Shown piece by piece: positions 34,646 to 44,153 of a DNA stretch of 63,639 nucleotides. Positions within the stretch are counted from its first letter, which is position 1. Each line of letters begins with the position of its first letter. Location of the stretch: the NCBI GenBank assembly GCA_905235575.1, contig CAJOLZ010000023.1, positions 1-63,639 on the forward strand, read 5' to 3'. The notes beneath the pieces are model-generated. The model saw nothing but the letters and a program-made list of their open reading frames with translations, was not told where the DNA came from and did no database searches. The translations under genes were made by a program, and so were the position numbers. The stretch is from an uncultured Bacteroidaceae bacterium. Its GTDB lineage: Bacteria; Bacteroidota; Bacteroidia; Bacteroidales; Bacteroidaceae.

Positions 34646-35791
34646 ATGATTGAAATTAACAGCATCCTATCCCAACCGGCCTACATCAGTTTCTCGTCGA
34701 ACAGCGGGGGCGATGCCATGATTCTTGTGACGGCTTTTGTTGTGACAGCACTCTTCTCCGTCATCGGGCTGTTGGGAGTTGTGTGGATGTGTCGCTATTT
34801 CAATATCTACGACCAGCCCAATGCTCGCAAGGTACACCACTGCCCCGTCCCCCGTCTGGGTGGTGTGGTGTTCATGCCTGCAGCCATTCTGGGAGTTTAC
34901 ACGACGCTTTATCTGCTGGGTGACACCGAGCGACGGTTGGAGGTGGGACTTTCCACGCTGGCGATGGCAGCCGGAGCATTGATAGTGTATATCATCGGCA
35001 TCTTTGACGATTTGTATGGCATCAAGGCCGTTCACAAGTTCATCATCCAGGGCATTTCCGCACTGTTTCTCCCGTTGTGCGGACTGCTGGTGACCGACCT
35101 CAACGGCATCATGGGCCTGCACGAGATACCCCTCTGGTTCAGCTATCCGCTCACGGTGCTCCTGATAATGACAATCGTCAACGCAATCAATCTCATCGAT
35201 GGAATCGACGGACTGGCGTCGGGACTGAGCATCCTCATTCTCTCGGCCTATGCCTATGTCTTTGCCCATCACGGACATATGCTCATAGCCATCCTGAACA
35301 TAGCGTTCGTGGGAGCACTGGTGGCATTCTTCTTCTTCAATGTTTTCGGGCGTACCGGGAAGCTGAAAATTTTCATGGGCGACGTGGGAAGTCTCTTCCT
35401 GGGCTATGTCTGTGCCTACATGAGCATAAAGAGTCTGATGCGCCCCATTGCTCCCGTCGACTGTGGCGAAGAGCAGATGCTCATATCCGTGACACTGTTG
35501 CTCATTCCAGTCGTCGACATCATGAGGGTGGCACTGCAACGTCTCGCCACGGGGCATCACATCTTCGAGCCTGACAAGACCCACATCCACCACCTTTTCA
35601 TGTCTGCCGGGCTCAGCATGCATGGGGCACTGGCAGCCATCATCCTCTTTTTCTTTGTAATTTGCGGAATGAACTACACGCTGTGGTCGGCCCACGTGAA
35701 CCTGACGTTCATTCTCATTGTAGACGTCATCGTCTATGCGCTCGTCGTAGCGATTCTGCTCAATCGGATAAAGCATACGACACAGGGTTAA
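34646..35791 (+). CDS. WecA/MraY-family undecaprenyl-phosphate sugar-1-phosphate transferase
   Basis: A 381-residue polytopic membrane enzyme that transfers a sugar phosphate, commonly GlcNAc-1-phosphate, to undecaprenyl phosphate. Family motifs are seen in order: DQPNARKVHHCPVPRLGG at the first cytoplasmic loop, IGIFDDLYG (metal-binding Asp pair), NAINLIDGIDGLASG, FMGDVGSLFLG, and the HIHHLF loop for sugar recognition. About eleven membrane helices. The start at 34646 places the first helix correctly; a longer frame from 34544 runs through the terminator and is not used. It ends directly at a palindromic array. Confidence 0.93.
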   Translation: MIEINSILSQPAYISFSSNSGGDAMILVTAFVVTALFSVIGLLGVVWMCRYFNIYDQPNARKVHHCPVPRLGGVVFMPAAILGVYTTLYLLGDTERRLEVGLSTLAMAAGALIVYIIGIFDDLYGIKAVHKFIIQGISALFLPLCGLLVTDLNGIMGLHEIPLWFSYPLTVLLIMTIVNAINLIDGIDGLASGLSILILSAYAYVFAHHGHMLIAILNIAFVGALVAFFFFNVFGRTGKLKIFMGDVGSLFLGYVCAYMSIKSLMRPIAPVDCGEEQMLISVTLLLIPVVDIMRVALQRLATGHHIFEPDKTHIHHLFMSAGLSMHGALAAIILFFFVICGMNYTLWSAHVNLTFILIVDVIVYALVVAILLNRIKHTTQG

Positions 35792-35792
35792 A

Positions 35793-35875
35793 CGCACCGT
35801 GGTGCGTTGCCTGTCGCAGCGTGGTGCGACGGCCGTCGCAACGTGGTGCGTCAATTGTCGCAGCACGGTGCGTCA
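35793..35875. repeat. 22-nt palindromic array between the WecA-like gene and a glycosyltransferase
   Basis: Four units (35793, 35815, 35837, 35859), beginning one base after the stop codon, e.g. CGCAGCGTGGTGCG plus ACGGCCGT. It lies between convergent genes and ends 12 nt before the stop of the glycosyltransferase. Paired units form long inverted repeats that could terminate both transcripts. Confidence 0.85.
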
Positions 35876-35886
35876 AAAGTCACGCT

Positions 35887-37059
35887 TCAGTTTAGTTCTT
35901 CGTATCCCTCCAACTTCCGGCTCCAGTCATAGTGCTGGCGAACCATCTGATAGCCCTGTTCGGCCATCGTGTTGCGGAACGTGCTCTCCTGCAGCAGACG
36001 AAGGCAGGCGGCGGTGAACTGGTCGTCGTCATGTGCAATGATACAGTTCTCCCCGTCGCGCAGCTGGGGAATTGCCGGAGCTATCAGTTCGGAAAGCACC
36101 ACGGGCACCCCACACGCCATGGCCTGCAGCACCTTGTTCTGTATGCCTGCGGCCACACGCACCGGTGCAACTACGAGAGCCGACTGCTGTATCTCGGCCT
36201 CGAGGAGGTCGTCCACAAATCCGCTCACGACGATGTCTTCCGAGGCCAGTGCCTGTATCTTTGGCGGGGGCAGCGACCCCACGATGTGAAAGCGGGCCGA
36301 GGGAAAAACCTCTTTTACGCGTGGGAAGATGCGGTTGGCGAAATAGAGAGCCGCATCCTGATTCTGCAGGGTGCGCATATTCCCCAGAAAGGTTATACGG
36401 TTGGCATCGTAGCGGTCTGAAATATGGGGGGCGCAATGTACGCCGTTGGGCAGTGTGCAAAGCGACTGGGCCGGTCCTCCGCTCTTGGCGCGCAGGAAAT
36501 CCTCGTCCGCCTGGGACACGAGCACAATCTTAGGGAATGTGCGGATGACATGCTGTTCGTATTTTTCTATCAGCCGCTGCTCCATGTAGTAGACATACTT
36601 GAGCAGTCCGCCTTTCTCGGCATTCATGGAGAGAGCATAGGTACGTGAAAGGGCATCGGTCATCTCGACAATTGACTGTTTCTGGAGGCCCAGACGCTCC
36701 AGATAGGGAGTCAGACGCACCAGGTGGGCGATATACAGGTCGGGCTGTTGCTCGGAAATGGCTTTCGAGAGAATCTTCCGGTAGGCCTTCGAGTGATAGT
36801 ATCCGCACTGCATGGGCCGGCGCAACAGGAAATAGATGACGGAATAGAAATACGACTGTCTGGGCCGACGCCTGACATAGTATATGTGGTCGTAAAGCCT
36901 ACTGGCCTGTTCTGTCGCAGGGGGCTCTTCGTCGGAGAAAGAGACCAGCGTCAGTATGTGACCCTTCGACTTCAGATAGTGTGCTATCTCGTTGATACGC
37001 AGGGCATCACCTCCATACTGAGGATAGGGAAAACGCGGAGCGAGTAGGCATATATTCAT
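35887..37059 (-). CDS. Glycosyltransferase, GT4-like
   Basis: A 390-residue GT-B fold glycosyltransferase. The N-terminal half begins MNICLLAPRFPYPQYGGDAL, the typical glycine-containing acceptor loop. The C-terminal half has the nucleotide-sugar domain: ITFLGNMRTLQNQDAALYFA, FHIVGSLPPP, and VAPVRVAAGIQNKVLQAMACGVP, which contains the glycine-rich and conserved-residue region. Donor and acceptor are unknown. It is the last gene of the minus-strand exopolysaccharide run, separated from GH26 by 193 nt in which I see no clear promoter or terminator. Confidence 0.85.
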   Translation of the reverse strand: MNICLLAPRFPYPQYGGDALRINEIAHYLKSKGHILTLVSFSDEEPPATEQASRLYDHIYYVRRRPRQSYFYSVIYFLLRRPMQCGYYHSKAYRKILSKAISEQQPDLYIAHLVRLTPYLERLGLQKQSIVEMTDALSRTYALSMNAEKGGLLKYVYYMEQRLIEKYEQHVIRTFPKIVLVSQADEDFLRAKSGGPAQSLCTLPNGVHCAPHISDRYDANRITFLGNMRTLQNQDAALYFANRIFPRVKEVFPSARFHIVGSLPPPKIQALASEDIVVSGFVDDLLEAEIQQSALVVAPVRVAAGIQNKVLQAMACGVPVVLSELIAPAIPQLRDGENCIIAHDDDQFTAACLRLLQESTFRNTMAEQGYQMVRQHYDWSRKLEGYEELN

Positions 37060-37252
37060 GTAGGAACAGTATGGTATTATTACATATCGGCCTGATGACC
37101 GATTTGTGTTTATCACTATATTATATAAAACGGATATGGGCACAGAAAGATTGTCCCAAGGGCAGGAAAAATTATGCGTTCATTATTCCTGAAGCTTGGG
37201 GAGGTCCCTCACATCGGATTCCGGCCGACGAAAAGGGCTCAGGCGCAGCGTT

Positions 37253-38341
37253 TCAACGGCACATCACAAGTCGTCCGCCAGAGAGCACCCGAAGAAAATC
37301 GGCCGCATCCACAGCTCCGCGATATGTGCAGTGGGACTTGCCCTGCCCGTTACCGAAGGACGGCGGCTGATTGGCCCAGAAGGTGATGTAGCTCACGGGG
37401 AATCCCTCCAAAGCCGGCATCACGGCACGCGACCACCACTGCGCATCGTCGGTGTTCTCGCCTCCTGTTTCGGCCATGCAGATGGGCATCTGCCAACGTT
37501 CGCCTAACGACTGCACCACCTGCAGGTTCTGATGCGCACGCCGAATGAAGTCGCTCCGGCGCGCCTCGATGCCGGGGATGCCGTTGTCGCGATAGACCTC
37601 GGTGCCCAACACATCCACATACTTGCGCCCCGGGAAACGCTCCAGATAATCGCGCTCCGAAGCCGTCACGCCGCTCAGCGAGAAGCAATAGAGCAGGTTG
37701 TCACAGCCCTTGTCTGACAGGTATTGATGCACCATACGCCATAGCCGCTTATACTGGCGCGCCGTACATAAGTCACTTCCCCACCAGAACCAGCTTCCTT
37801 GCGCTTCGTGGAAAGGACGGAAGACAATCGGAATGAGCATTCCATCATCGTCGCGCAACGTGAGGATATATTCGGCTGCAAGGTCCAGATAATGCAGGAA
37901 ACGTTGCCGCGCCTCGGAATTTTTCAGTATCTGGCCCACCGTCTCAGGTCTCGAAACATCCCACGCCGTTCCTCCCGTCAGAGGGTTGTACATGTGCCAG
38001 GAAATCGTAGTGATGCCTCCCCGGCGATGCTGTTCAATGATGGCCCGTCGATGCTGCGCCCACGTGGAACCTGACATATAGTATCCGTTCTCAAGTTCCA
38101 GCGGGCAGAGGTCGACACTCAACACCATCGGACGATGACCGCTGAGTTCCTCGAGATCGCTTTTCTCGCAGGCTCCCGTGGTCCAGCCGTGCCCGTAGAA
38201 CGTGTCGTCATGATGTCCCATGAAAACCTGCCCGGTCTCAGCCGCATTCAAGAGCCGCTGTCGCAGTCTCTCGGTGCCCTGAGCCTTGATGTCCACTACA
38301 GACACAAGCAGCAAAAGAAAGAAAAGAACTCGATACTTCAT
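37253..38341 (-). CDS. Secreted glycoside hydrolase family 26
   Basis: A 362-residue protein with a signal peptide (FFLLLLVSVVDIKAQ) and a GH26-type TIM barrel. Glu179 in FRPFHEAQGSWFWWG fits the acid/base, and Glu291 in CMAETGG fits the nucleophile. GH26 enzymes are mostly endo-beta-1,4-mannanases, with some xylanases and lichenases. Here the gene overlaps the preceding glycosyltransferase by 4 nt (ATGA), inside an exopolysaccharide synthesis operon. It may therefore trim or release the polymer in the periplasm rather than degrade food glycans. Substrate not determinable from sequence. Confidence 0.88.
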   Translation of the reverse strand: MKYRVLFFLLLLVSVVDIKAQGTERLRQRLLNAAETGQVFMGHHDDTFYGHGWTTGACEKSDLEELSGHRPMVLSVDLCPLELENGYYMSGSTWAQHRRAIIEQHRRGGITTISWHMYNPLTGGTAWDVSRPETVGQILKNSEARQRFLHYLDLAAEYILTLRDDDGMLIPIVFRPFHEAQGSWFWWGSDLCTARQYKRLWRMVHQYLSDKGCDNLLYCFSLSGVTASERDYLERFPGRKYVDVLGTEVYRDNGIPGIEARRSDFIRRAHQNLQVVQSLGERWQMPICMAETGGENTDDAQWWSRAVMPALEGFPVSYITFWANQPPSFGNGQGKSHCTYRGAVDAADFLRVLSGGRLVMCR

Positions 38342-39465
38342 TGCGATACATGGATGTTATTGTCCTGACCGAATATCTTCCGAAACACCTGCTGCGACGC
38401 ATTCTGAGAGTAGTTCTGCAGGAAAATCTCGCGTATTCGGGCATTGAAACGCGGCACGGGGTGAGCCGCATAATGGGTAATGGCATCGATGAATTCCTGC
38501 GCAGAATTGCACAGGCGTACGTTAGACTCCACATGTTCGCGATAACCTTCAAAGGTTTCGTCAGTGCCCAAGATATTTCGTCCATACATCATGGACTCGC
38601 ACGTCTTCACCTTCATGCCGCTTCCCGAGAAGATGGGCAGCACCATGAAGTCAGCCCAAAGATAGTGTTCGGCCAGATTGGGTACGTTGCTGAAAACATC
38701 TATGTCACGCAGACACGGATTGGCAGCTTGAAGCTTATCCATGTTGCGCCCCACAATGCGAAACTCGGCATCGACATGTGGCAGGACTTGCTGCACAAAC
38801 CACAACACGCCTTCGTTGTTCGCCGCAAAACTGCTGCCAAGGAAGAGGAGGCGAGGAGGTGTCGATGTCTGTGCATCCTTATCAAAACTGATGTCTTCAC
38901 ACTGGTCCTTCAACGCAATAGGCACGAGGTAGTCAGGTCTGCGTCCATACATCGACTCGAGCAGACGGGCATCGCGTTCGTTCAGTGCAAGCACAACATC
39001 GGCATACTTGCAACTGTAGGCATCGTTGCGGGCTGCACAACGTATTACCACACGCCGGAATGGCATTTTCTTCGGCAATAGATGGTCGTAGTATATGCTC
39101 TCGACGTTGTGGAAATGAACCACGATACGCCCTTTATAACCAGCAGCCTTCAGCTCACGAGCGACAATACCGAATATCGAGGTACTTACAAATACACAAT
39201 CGTAATCTTTCGCCATACGAACGATTTCCCGCAAGCGTGCCGGCAACATTCCGTTGAAATAACCGAAAGGGAAATAGAGCGCCGAGAGAAACAGATTGGA
39301 AAGCGAGCGCCGACGAGCATCGTCGTGCAGATAATATACCCGTACGTTCTCGGCACCCAGCAGTTGCTCAGCCATATCGACATTGCGCTGATTCACCAAG
39401 CCTCCTCCTTCGAGAATGCCTTCATAGTGCTTGAACTGAACAATCAGAACATTTTTGATTCTCAT
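38338..39465 (-). CDS. Glycosyltransferase, GT4-like
   Basis: A 375-residue glycosyltransferase. The N-terminal region has KHYEGILEGGGLVNQRNVDM and IVVHFHNVESIYYDH, which resembles the acceptor domain of GT4-type enzymes that assemble surface polysaccharide. The C-terminal domain has RLLFLGSSFAANNEGVLWFV and MVLPIFSGSGMKVKTCESMM, which includes the donor-site glycine and glutamate region. Its start overlaps the upstream gene by 44 nt and its stop overlaps GH26 by 4 nt. The linkage it makes is unknown. Confidence 0.85.
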   Translation of the reverse strand: MRIKNVLIVQFKHYEGILEGGGLVNQRNVDMAEQLLGAENVRVYYLHDDARRRSLSNLFLSALYFPFGYFNGMLPARLREIVRMAKDYDCVFVSTSIFGIVARELKAAGYKGRIVVHFHNVESIYYDHLLPKKMPFRRVVIRCAARNDAYSCKYADVVLALNERDARLLESMYGRRPDYLVPIALKDQCEDISFDKDAQTSTPPRLLFLGSSFAANNEGVLWFVQQVLPHVDAEFRIVGRNMDKLQAANPCLRDIDVFSNVPNLAEHYLWADFMVLPIFSGSGMKVKTCESMMYGRNILGTDETFEGYREHVESNVRLCNSAQEFIDAITHYAAHPVPRFNARIREIFLQNYSQNASQQVFRKIFGQDNNIHVSQ

Positions 39466-40582
39466 ACGCTTTCGTTCTCCTTTCTCTTTCTTTCCATCGT
39501 AGTATAGGCAGCCAGATACTTCTCGACAGTTCTGTGCTGATATGATATGGCTGAAAGGATTCCTTTCCTTGCTGCCTCATCTGAGCTATTTCCACATCAG
39601 AAAGCGCGAGAAAACGTAGCATGGTCTGATAATAATCATCCTCGCTACTGCTCGCAGAGAGCAGTCCGTTACGTCCGTCCGCCACCACATTAACTATACC
39701 GCCCACGGGGCTGCAGATGGGAATGCAGCCGACAGCCAGACACTCCAGCAGCGTGATGGGCAGTCCTTCCCACACCGAAGGCAGGCACATGCCGTCGGCC
39801 TTAGCCATCAAAGAGGGTACATCGGTGCGCAGACCTACGTAACGAATCCTATCCGAGAAATAGGGACGCAACTGCTGCAGGATGGCATCGTCCTCCTCCT
39901 TGCCTGCAATCACTAGTGCCACGTCGTTTCCCTGCTCAATCAGACGGCGAAAGACACGCACGAGCACCAACTGGTTCTTTGCCTCCGTGATACGCCCGGG
40001 ATGCAGAAAAACACGTGTGGCAGAGTTAATGCACGCTTCGTCCACAGGATTGGGAGCCTCATCGACAGAGGGTTGCGGAATGCCGTTCTCGCACAAGACA
40101 CTCTGACAGCCATAGAGTTCGCGGAAAGACTGCTGGCTGGCTGGCGAGATGGTGATGGCACGGACAAGTCCCAGGCGGAAAGCCAGTTTCTTCAACGGAA
40201 AGAAACGGACATCCCACTTGAAGTTCTCGCGACGGGCATCAGAATGGAACGTATAGAAGAACTTCTGTCGGGGGAGCATCAGCACGGCGAAGAAGAAATA
40301 GTAGAAGAACCCATGCAATTGAACAACGTCGAAGTGACCACGCCGAATGTAGTTATAGACAGAGAACACCTCACGAAGCGAGAAGCCCGTACTTCCCTTC
40401 CCCAACGTGTCACGATGGACAGCTTCGGGCAGCCGGTACCAGAAGATATCGTCGGCCTTGGGCTGATAGATGGAACAGACGGTGACATCATGTCCCTGAC
40501 GAGCCATCTCGCTCGCGATGGAACAGATGACCGACTCTATTCCGCCTCCCTGCATGGATGGATGGATGTGCAGTATTCTCAT
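39422..40582 (-). CDS. Glycosyltransferase, GT4 family
   Basis: A 386-residue classical GT4 enzyme. The N-terminus reads MRILHIHPSMQGGGIESVIC, with the glycine loop that binds the acceptor side. The C-terminal donor domain has FLHPGRITEAKNQLVLVRVF, and ADGMCLPSVWEGLPITLLEC carries the EX7E-type motif with the two catalytic-site glutamates. A short C-terminal tail is rich in Arg and Lys. It is the first glycosyltransferase after the polymerase gene, which ends 22 nt upstream. Donor and acceptor unknown. Confidence 0.88.
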   Translation of the reverse strand: MRILHIHPSMQGGGIESVICSIASEMARQGHDVTVCSIYQPKADDIFWYRLPEAVHRDTLGKGSTGFSLREVFSVYNYIRRGHFDVVQLHGFFYYFFFAVLMLPRQKFFYTFHSDARRENFKWDVRFFPLKKLAFRLGLVRAITISPASQQSFRELYGCQSVLCENGIPQPSVDEAPNPVDEACINSATRVFLHPGRITEAKNQLVLVRVFRRLIEQGNDVALVIAGKEEDDAILQQLRPYFSDRIRYVGLRTDVPSLMAKADGMCLPSVWEGLPITLLECLAVGCIPICSPVGGIVNVVADGRNGLLSASSSEDDYYQTMLRFLALSDVEIAQMRQQGKESFQPYHISTELSRSIWLPILRWKERERRTKAYENQKCSDCSVQAL

Positions 40583-40603
40583 AGTTCTTATTTAAGGTTA
40601 TGA

Positions 40604-41776
40604 CTACATCGCGGCTCCCACATATGCGATATAGAATGAATAGAGCAAAGTATAGCCTGTACCCGCAAGCACAAGCAAGAACGTGGATTTGGCCAAACGA
40701 GGGAAATTACCACTCTGCCAGACCCAGGCTAAGACTATACAAGCAGGTATGAATCCGAAAAGGAGAAAACGGATGTAAAGAGTCTGAGTGTTGGCACCCG
40801 GATTGAATGCGAACACAGATGCCGTGGCAACAATGTAGAAAAGAATCCTACCAAAAAGGCGAATGTCACTCGGTACGGGCGAGACCTGTGTCGTATCGCC
40901 ATTTTCGTCCACCTCGTCCTCGGTAAGGATGTTCAGTTTATAACCAATGTATGCTAATAAGTAATAGGGGATATATTCCAATATAAGTTGAACTCTGTAT
41001 GCGAGACCTATATCGAGGGAGTCCTCGTTCAAATATGTCATGCCCGCAGTGGCTCCTGTATTACGAGCTGTTGGGTCAACGGCTGTATTCATAAACTGCG
41101 CCACCAGAAGTTGAGTGATGAGAATCAGCCACGGATATGCAATCAGCAATAGTAAAAAGGTCCGTTTGTTGAGCATCTTGGGCAGAAATGCAAGAAGTAT
41201 TATGACTATGCCATACACGGATGACTTATGGAAAAAGAGAGAACTTATCAAGAACAGAGAACCAAGAATCAAGGAAATCAAGACTTTTCCACGGATGGGT
41301 TTATATATGATGGAAGCACCCAGATACATGAGCGCATAGGCAATGGATATACGTCCATAACTAAAGTAAATGAGCCACAAGGAACAGAAAAAGCACAGTA
41401 TCAAATCGGTTCGCGCCGAAGCATGCTTCATCAAAAGAAGTGTTAAGAAGAGCGCCGTACCCCATACCACTCCCCGAAAGACAATGTAATTGGGCGATAA
41501 ATAATTGGCGATGAGATAATAGACATCCTCGAGCGATGTATTGAATCCATCCATGTAGACCAGATTCAGATACATTTCAGCATAATGAAACCAGTCGGTG
41601 CCCCAGAATGAAAAGAGACAAAACACCATTGCCACCAGAATCATGAGGCAACGACGCCATGGACGTAACGAGTATGGCTCCTTGAATCCCTTTCTGCTCA
41701 GTAGAAGCAGGAAAAGAGCCATCAACAGGTTTGAGAAAACCAGTATAGGCAGGGGTTCAAGGTAGGTGACATCCAT
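40604..41776 (-). CDS. EpsG-type polysaccharide polymerase (Wzy role)
   Basis: A 390-residue integral membrane protein with about ten or eleven helices, matching the EpsG family of exopolysaccharide polymerases. Characteristic features are WGTDWFHYAEMYLN near the N-terminus, where EpsG-type proteins carry a DxxxY-like motif, and a central periplasmic loop. In a Wzx/Wzy system it would join repeat units on the periplasmic side. It is flanked by LicD and a glycosyltransferase on the same strand with short gaps. By eye the base composition is richer in A/T than in the flanking housekeeping genes. Confidence 0.8.
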   Translation of the reverse strand: MDVTYLEPLPILVFSNLLMALFLLLLSRKGFKEPYSLRPWRRCLMILVAMVFCLFSFWGTDWFHYAEMYLNLVYMDGFNTSLEDVYYLIANYLSPNYIVFRGVVWGTALFLTLLLMKHASARTDLILCFFCSLWLIYFSYGRISIAYALMYLGASIIYKPIRGKVLISLILGSLFLISSLFFHKSSVYGIVIILLAFLPKMLNKRTFLLLLIAYPWLILITQLLVAQFMNTAVDPTARNTGATAGMTYLNEDSLDIGLAYRVQLILEYIPYYLLAYIGYKLNILTEDEVDENGDTTQVSPVPSDIRLFGRILFYIVATASVFAFNPGANTQTLYIRFLLFGFIPACIVLAWVWQSGNFPRLAKSTFLLVLAGTGYTLLYSFYIAYVGAAM

Positions 41777-41791
41777 TTTATTCTGCTGGTT

Positions 41792-42514
41792 CTATTCTTT
41801 GAATCCTATCTTTAGAAAACCTTCACAAGGCTTTTCCTCATAGGTGTAGTATATAATGTTCTTACGATCTTTCATTCCAAAATTGGGGTTCGGAATCATG
41901 TAGTCATCTCCATAGTATGCCCGCAGATGAGCATCAGTGTCCTTCGGAACACCCACCCGTGCACCCTTGAACTCGGCTGTTTCTATGCTCGCCAACGGGA
42001 AATTTACCCGGAACGTGCGGAAGGGCTGAAGTCGATTCAGATTCCAGCGGAAACTCATGTTCTTGAGTGGGACAAAACTGTTGCTGTACATAACATTACC
42101 CTCAATCCGATAGTAGAAGATGTCGATGGTTGTGTCCATGTCACGATGCTTGTAGCACTCCTCTCGTCCTCCGTCATCCTTTACATTGTAATACCTCACC
42201 AATTCGAAACCCGCTTTCTCAAGCGTGGTACGTATCTTTGGCTGATCCTCGAGGAAGGCTCCCGTATCAAGATCAAAGTCATGCGAGATGAAGTCATGCT
42301 CCCGGTAGTAACCCAGCAAGGTCCCGAACTCCAGCCAGAACGGTATCCCCGCCTCGTTCAATGCCACCGAGAACAGTTGCAGCACACGCTCTCCCTCTTT
42401 TTTGAAAGCAACCGAAATGCGACGACTCTTTTCTCTGGCTCTTCGTTTCATATAAGCACGGTATAGAGGGTATAGAGGTGATTTACGAAAATTGTTTAAT
42501 AGTGCTTGCATCAT
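41792..42514 (-). CDS. LicD-family phosphotransferase
   Basis: A 240-residue cytoplasmic protein of the LicD family, a nucleotidyltransferase fold that transfers phosphocholine or another phospho-substituent to glycans. WLEFGTLLGYYREHDFISHD then FDLDTG (about residues 60-85) is the family signature, with the metal-binding aspartates in the DFDLD stretch. No choline uptake or CDP-choline synthesis genes are visible here, so the transferred group is not known. It sits between the polymerase and flippase genes, as expected for a repeat-unit decoration enzyme. Confidence 0.88.
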   Translation of the reverse strand: MMQALLNNFRKSPLYPLYRAYMKRRAREKSRRISVAFKKEGERVLQLFSVALNEAGIPFWLEFGTLLGYYREHDFISHDFDLDTGAFLEDQPKIRTTLEKAGFELVRYYNVKDDGGREECYKHRDMDTTIDIFYYRIEGNVMYSNSFVPLKNMSFRWNLNRLQPFRTFRVNFPLASIETAEFKGARVGVPKDTDAHLRAYYGDDYMIPNPNFGMKDRKNIIYYTYEEKPCEGFLKIGFKE

Positions 42515-42593
42515 AAGATTACACTTTTATGTATAAGAAGAAATGCTATTTAATTCCTTTGGGCTTTATATTACAGAGTTATCTCTCATGTTT

Positions 42594-44129
42594 CTATTCA
42601 TGTCGTAGGTTCACGACTCTTCTCAGCATGCCATCAACCAACTCTTTCTCTGTCCGATTCAGGGCAAGCAGATATACCGTAAGGGAGATTCCGGCAAGGC
42701 TTACAGCGCAGGTCAGCACAAAACGGACAAAGCCCGGCTGCACATATAGATGGACGAGGTATGGCATCCAGAATGTTATGCCAACGACCAAGGCAAAGGG
42801 CCACAGAATTGACTTGAGGTAGTCCGCAACAGAATAGTCCACAATTGTCTTTAGAATCATCAATGACACCACCTGTGCCAGCAACATAGAAAAGAAAGAC
42901 ATCCAAAGGGCACACTCTGCACTATAGCCCCAATGCAACACCACATAAGCAAGTGGCACGGCAAGCAGTACGGCAAGTGATGAGAAGACCTGATAGTTTC
43001 TCATCTTACCGGAAGCATGCACGACCGACGAGACGGAGGCATTCAGACTGTTAAGGAAAGATACAGCTATGGTGATAACAAGAAATGACGACGTATGCGC
43101 AGGGACATCGTCTGACAACCACAATTTCAACAGGAAGTCCGTTTCATAGAGTATTGGGAGTGACAGCAAGTATAGGAGAATACAACTGAGCTTGCTGACA
43201 CTGAACATCAGTCTCATTGTACGTTCTTTATTACCAGCTGCGTAAGACTGAACGACCTGAGGCCTGACAGGGACTGAGATGTTCTGAACGAAACTCTCCA
43301 AGCCAGCGTTCACTTGCGCCACCACACCTCTCGCTGCATTCACCACCGGGCCAAAGAAGAGGTTGAGCACAAGATTGAGACCCTGCTCCTTCATCATGTG
43401 GGAAAAAGAACCAAAGATATTCCATCCCGAAAATGAGGCTATGCTCTGAAAGACATTCAGATTGAAATGCAGATGCAGACGAATCTCGCTGAAGTTCCTC
43501 TTTGCGTATATATAATAAAGGATAAAGTTTACGACACTTATCATCGCAAGCAATGCGCCGTAAACTATCAGACGATCAGACTGGACATAAGGCAACACAA
43601 GGGCTATGCTCAGTTTTAGCATAGCATCCAGCACGCCGACAAGGGCATAGTAGTTCATCTTCTCATGTGCCATAATTGCTGCAGCAAATGGCACTTGCAG
43701 GATGACAAAGACGAAGGAAAGCACGGAGAACTGGAAGATCCACTCGGCGGCTTCCATCCTGTCTGGTGGCAGATTCATCTTATGATGCAGATACCACAGA
43801 CCCAGTGTCTCTGTCAGCACAATCACCAATACAACAAGTATCACCTGAATGAACAGGGCAACATTATATACTTCCCTAACATTTTCAATCCTGTTTCGGG
43901 CCAGTTCATAGTTGAAGAATCGCTGAATTCCATTCGACATGGAAGTATTCAGGAAAACAAACATCGATACGAAACCGCACACGACATTATACACGCCGTA
44001 GTCCGTTACGCCCAACACAGAAAGCACGACTCTGGTAGTGTACAGCGTTACCAGCAATATCATCGTCATGCGGATACTCATGAATATTGAGTTCCGCGCG
44101 ATGAGCTTATTACTTTCCGTCGAAGACAT
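42594..44129 (-). CDS. Polysaccharide flippase, Wzx type
   Basis: A 511-residue MOP-superfamily transporter with about 12-14 membrane helices. The N-terminus MSSTESNKLIARNSIFMSIR leads into RMTMILLVTLYTTRVVLSVL and GVTDYGVYNVVCGFVSMFVF, typical for Bacteroidales Wzx proteins. It would flip the lipid-linked repeat unit across the inner membrane. It starts 24 nt after wzz and is followed by licD after 79 nt. By eye the gene is more A/T-rich than the flanking housekeeping genes, as is common for Wzx/Wzy genes that move between strains. Confidence 0.88.
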   Translation of the reverse strand: MSSTESNKLIARNSIFMSIRMTMILLVTLYTTRVVLSVLGVTDYGVYNVVCGFVSMFVFLNTSMSNGIQRFFNYELARNRIENVREVYNVALFIQVILVVLVIVLTETLGLWYLHHKMNLPPDRMEAAEWIFQFSVLSFVFVILQVPFAAAIMAHEKMNYYALVGVLDAMLKLSIALVLPYVQSDRLIVYGALLAMISVVNFILYYIYAKRNFSEIRLHLHFNLNVFQSIASFSGWNIFGSFSHMMKEQGLNLVLNLFFGPVVNAARGVVAQVNAGLESFVQNISVPVRPQVVQSYAAGNKERTMRLMFSVSKLSCILLYLLSLPILYETDFLLKLWLSDDVPAHTSSFLVITIAVSFLNSLNASVSSVVHASGKMRNYQVFSSLAVLLAVPLAYVVLHWGYSAECALWMSFFSMLLAQVVSLMILKTIVDYSVADYLKSILWPFALVVGITFWMPYLVHLYVQPGFVRFVLTCAVSLAGISLTVYLLALNRTEKELVDGMLRRVVNLRHE

Positions 44130-44153
44130 ATGTTCCGCCTGCCTTCATTGATT

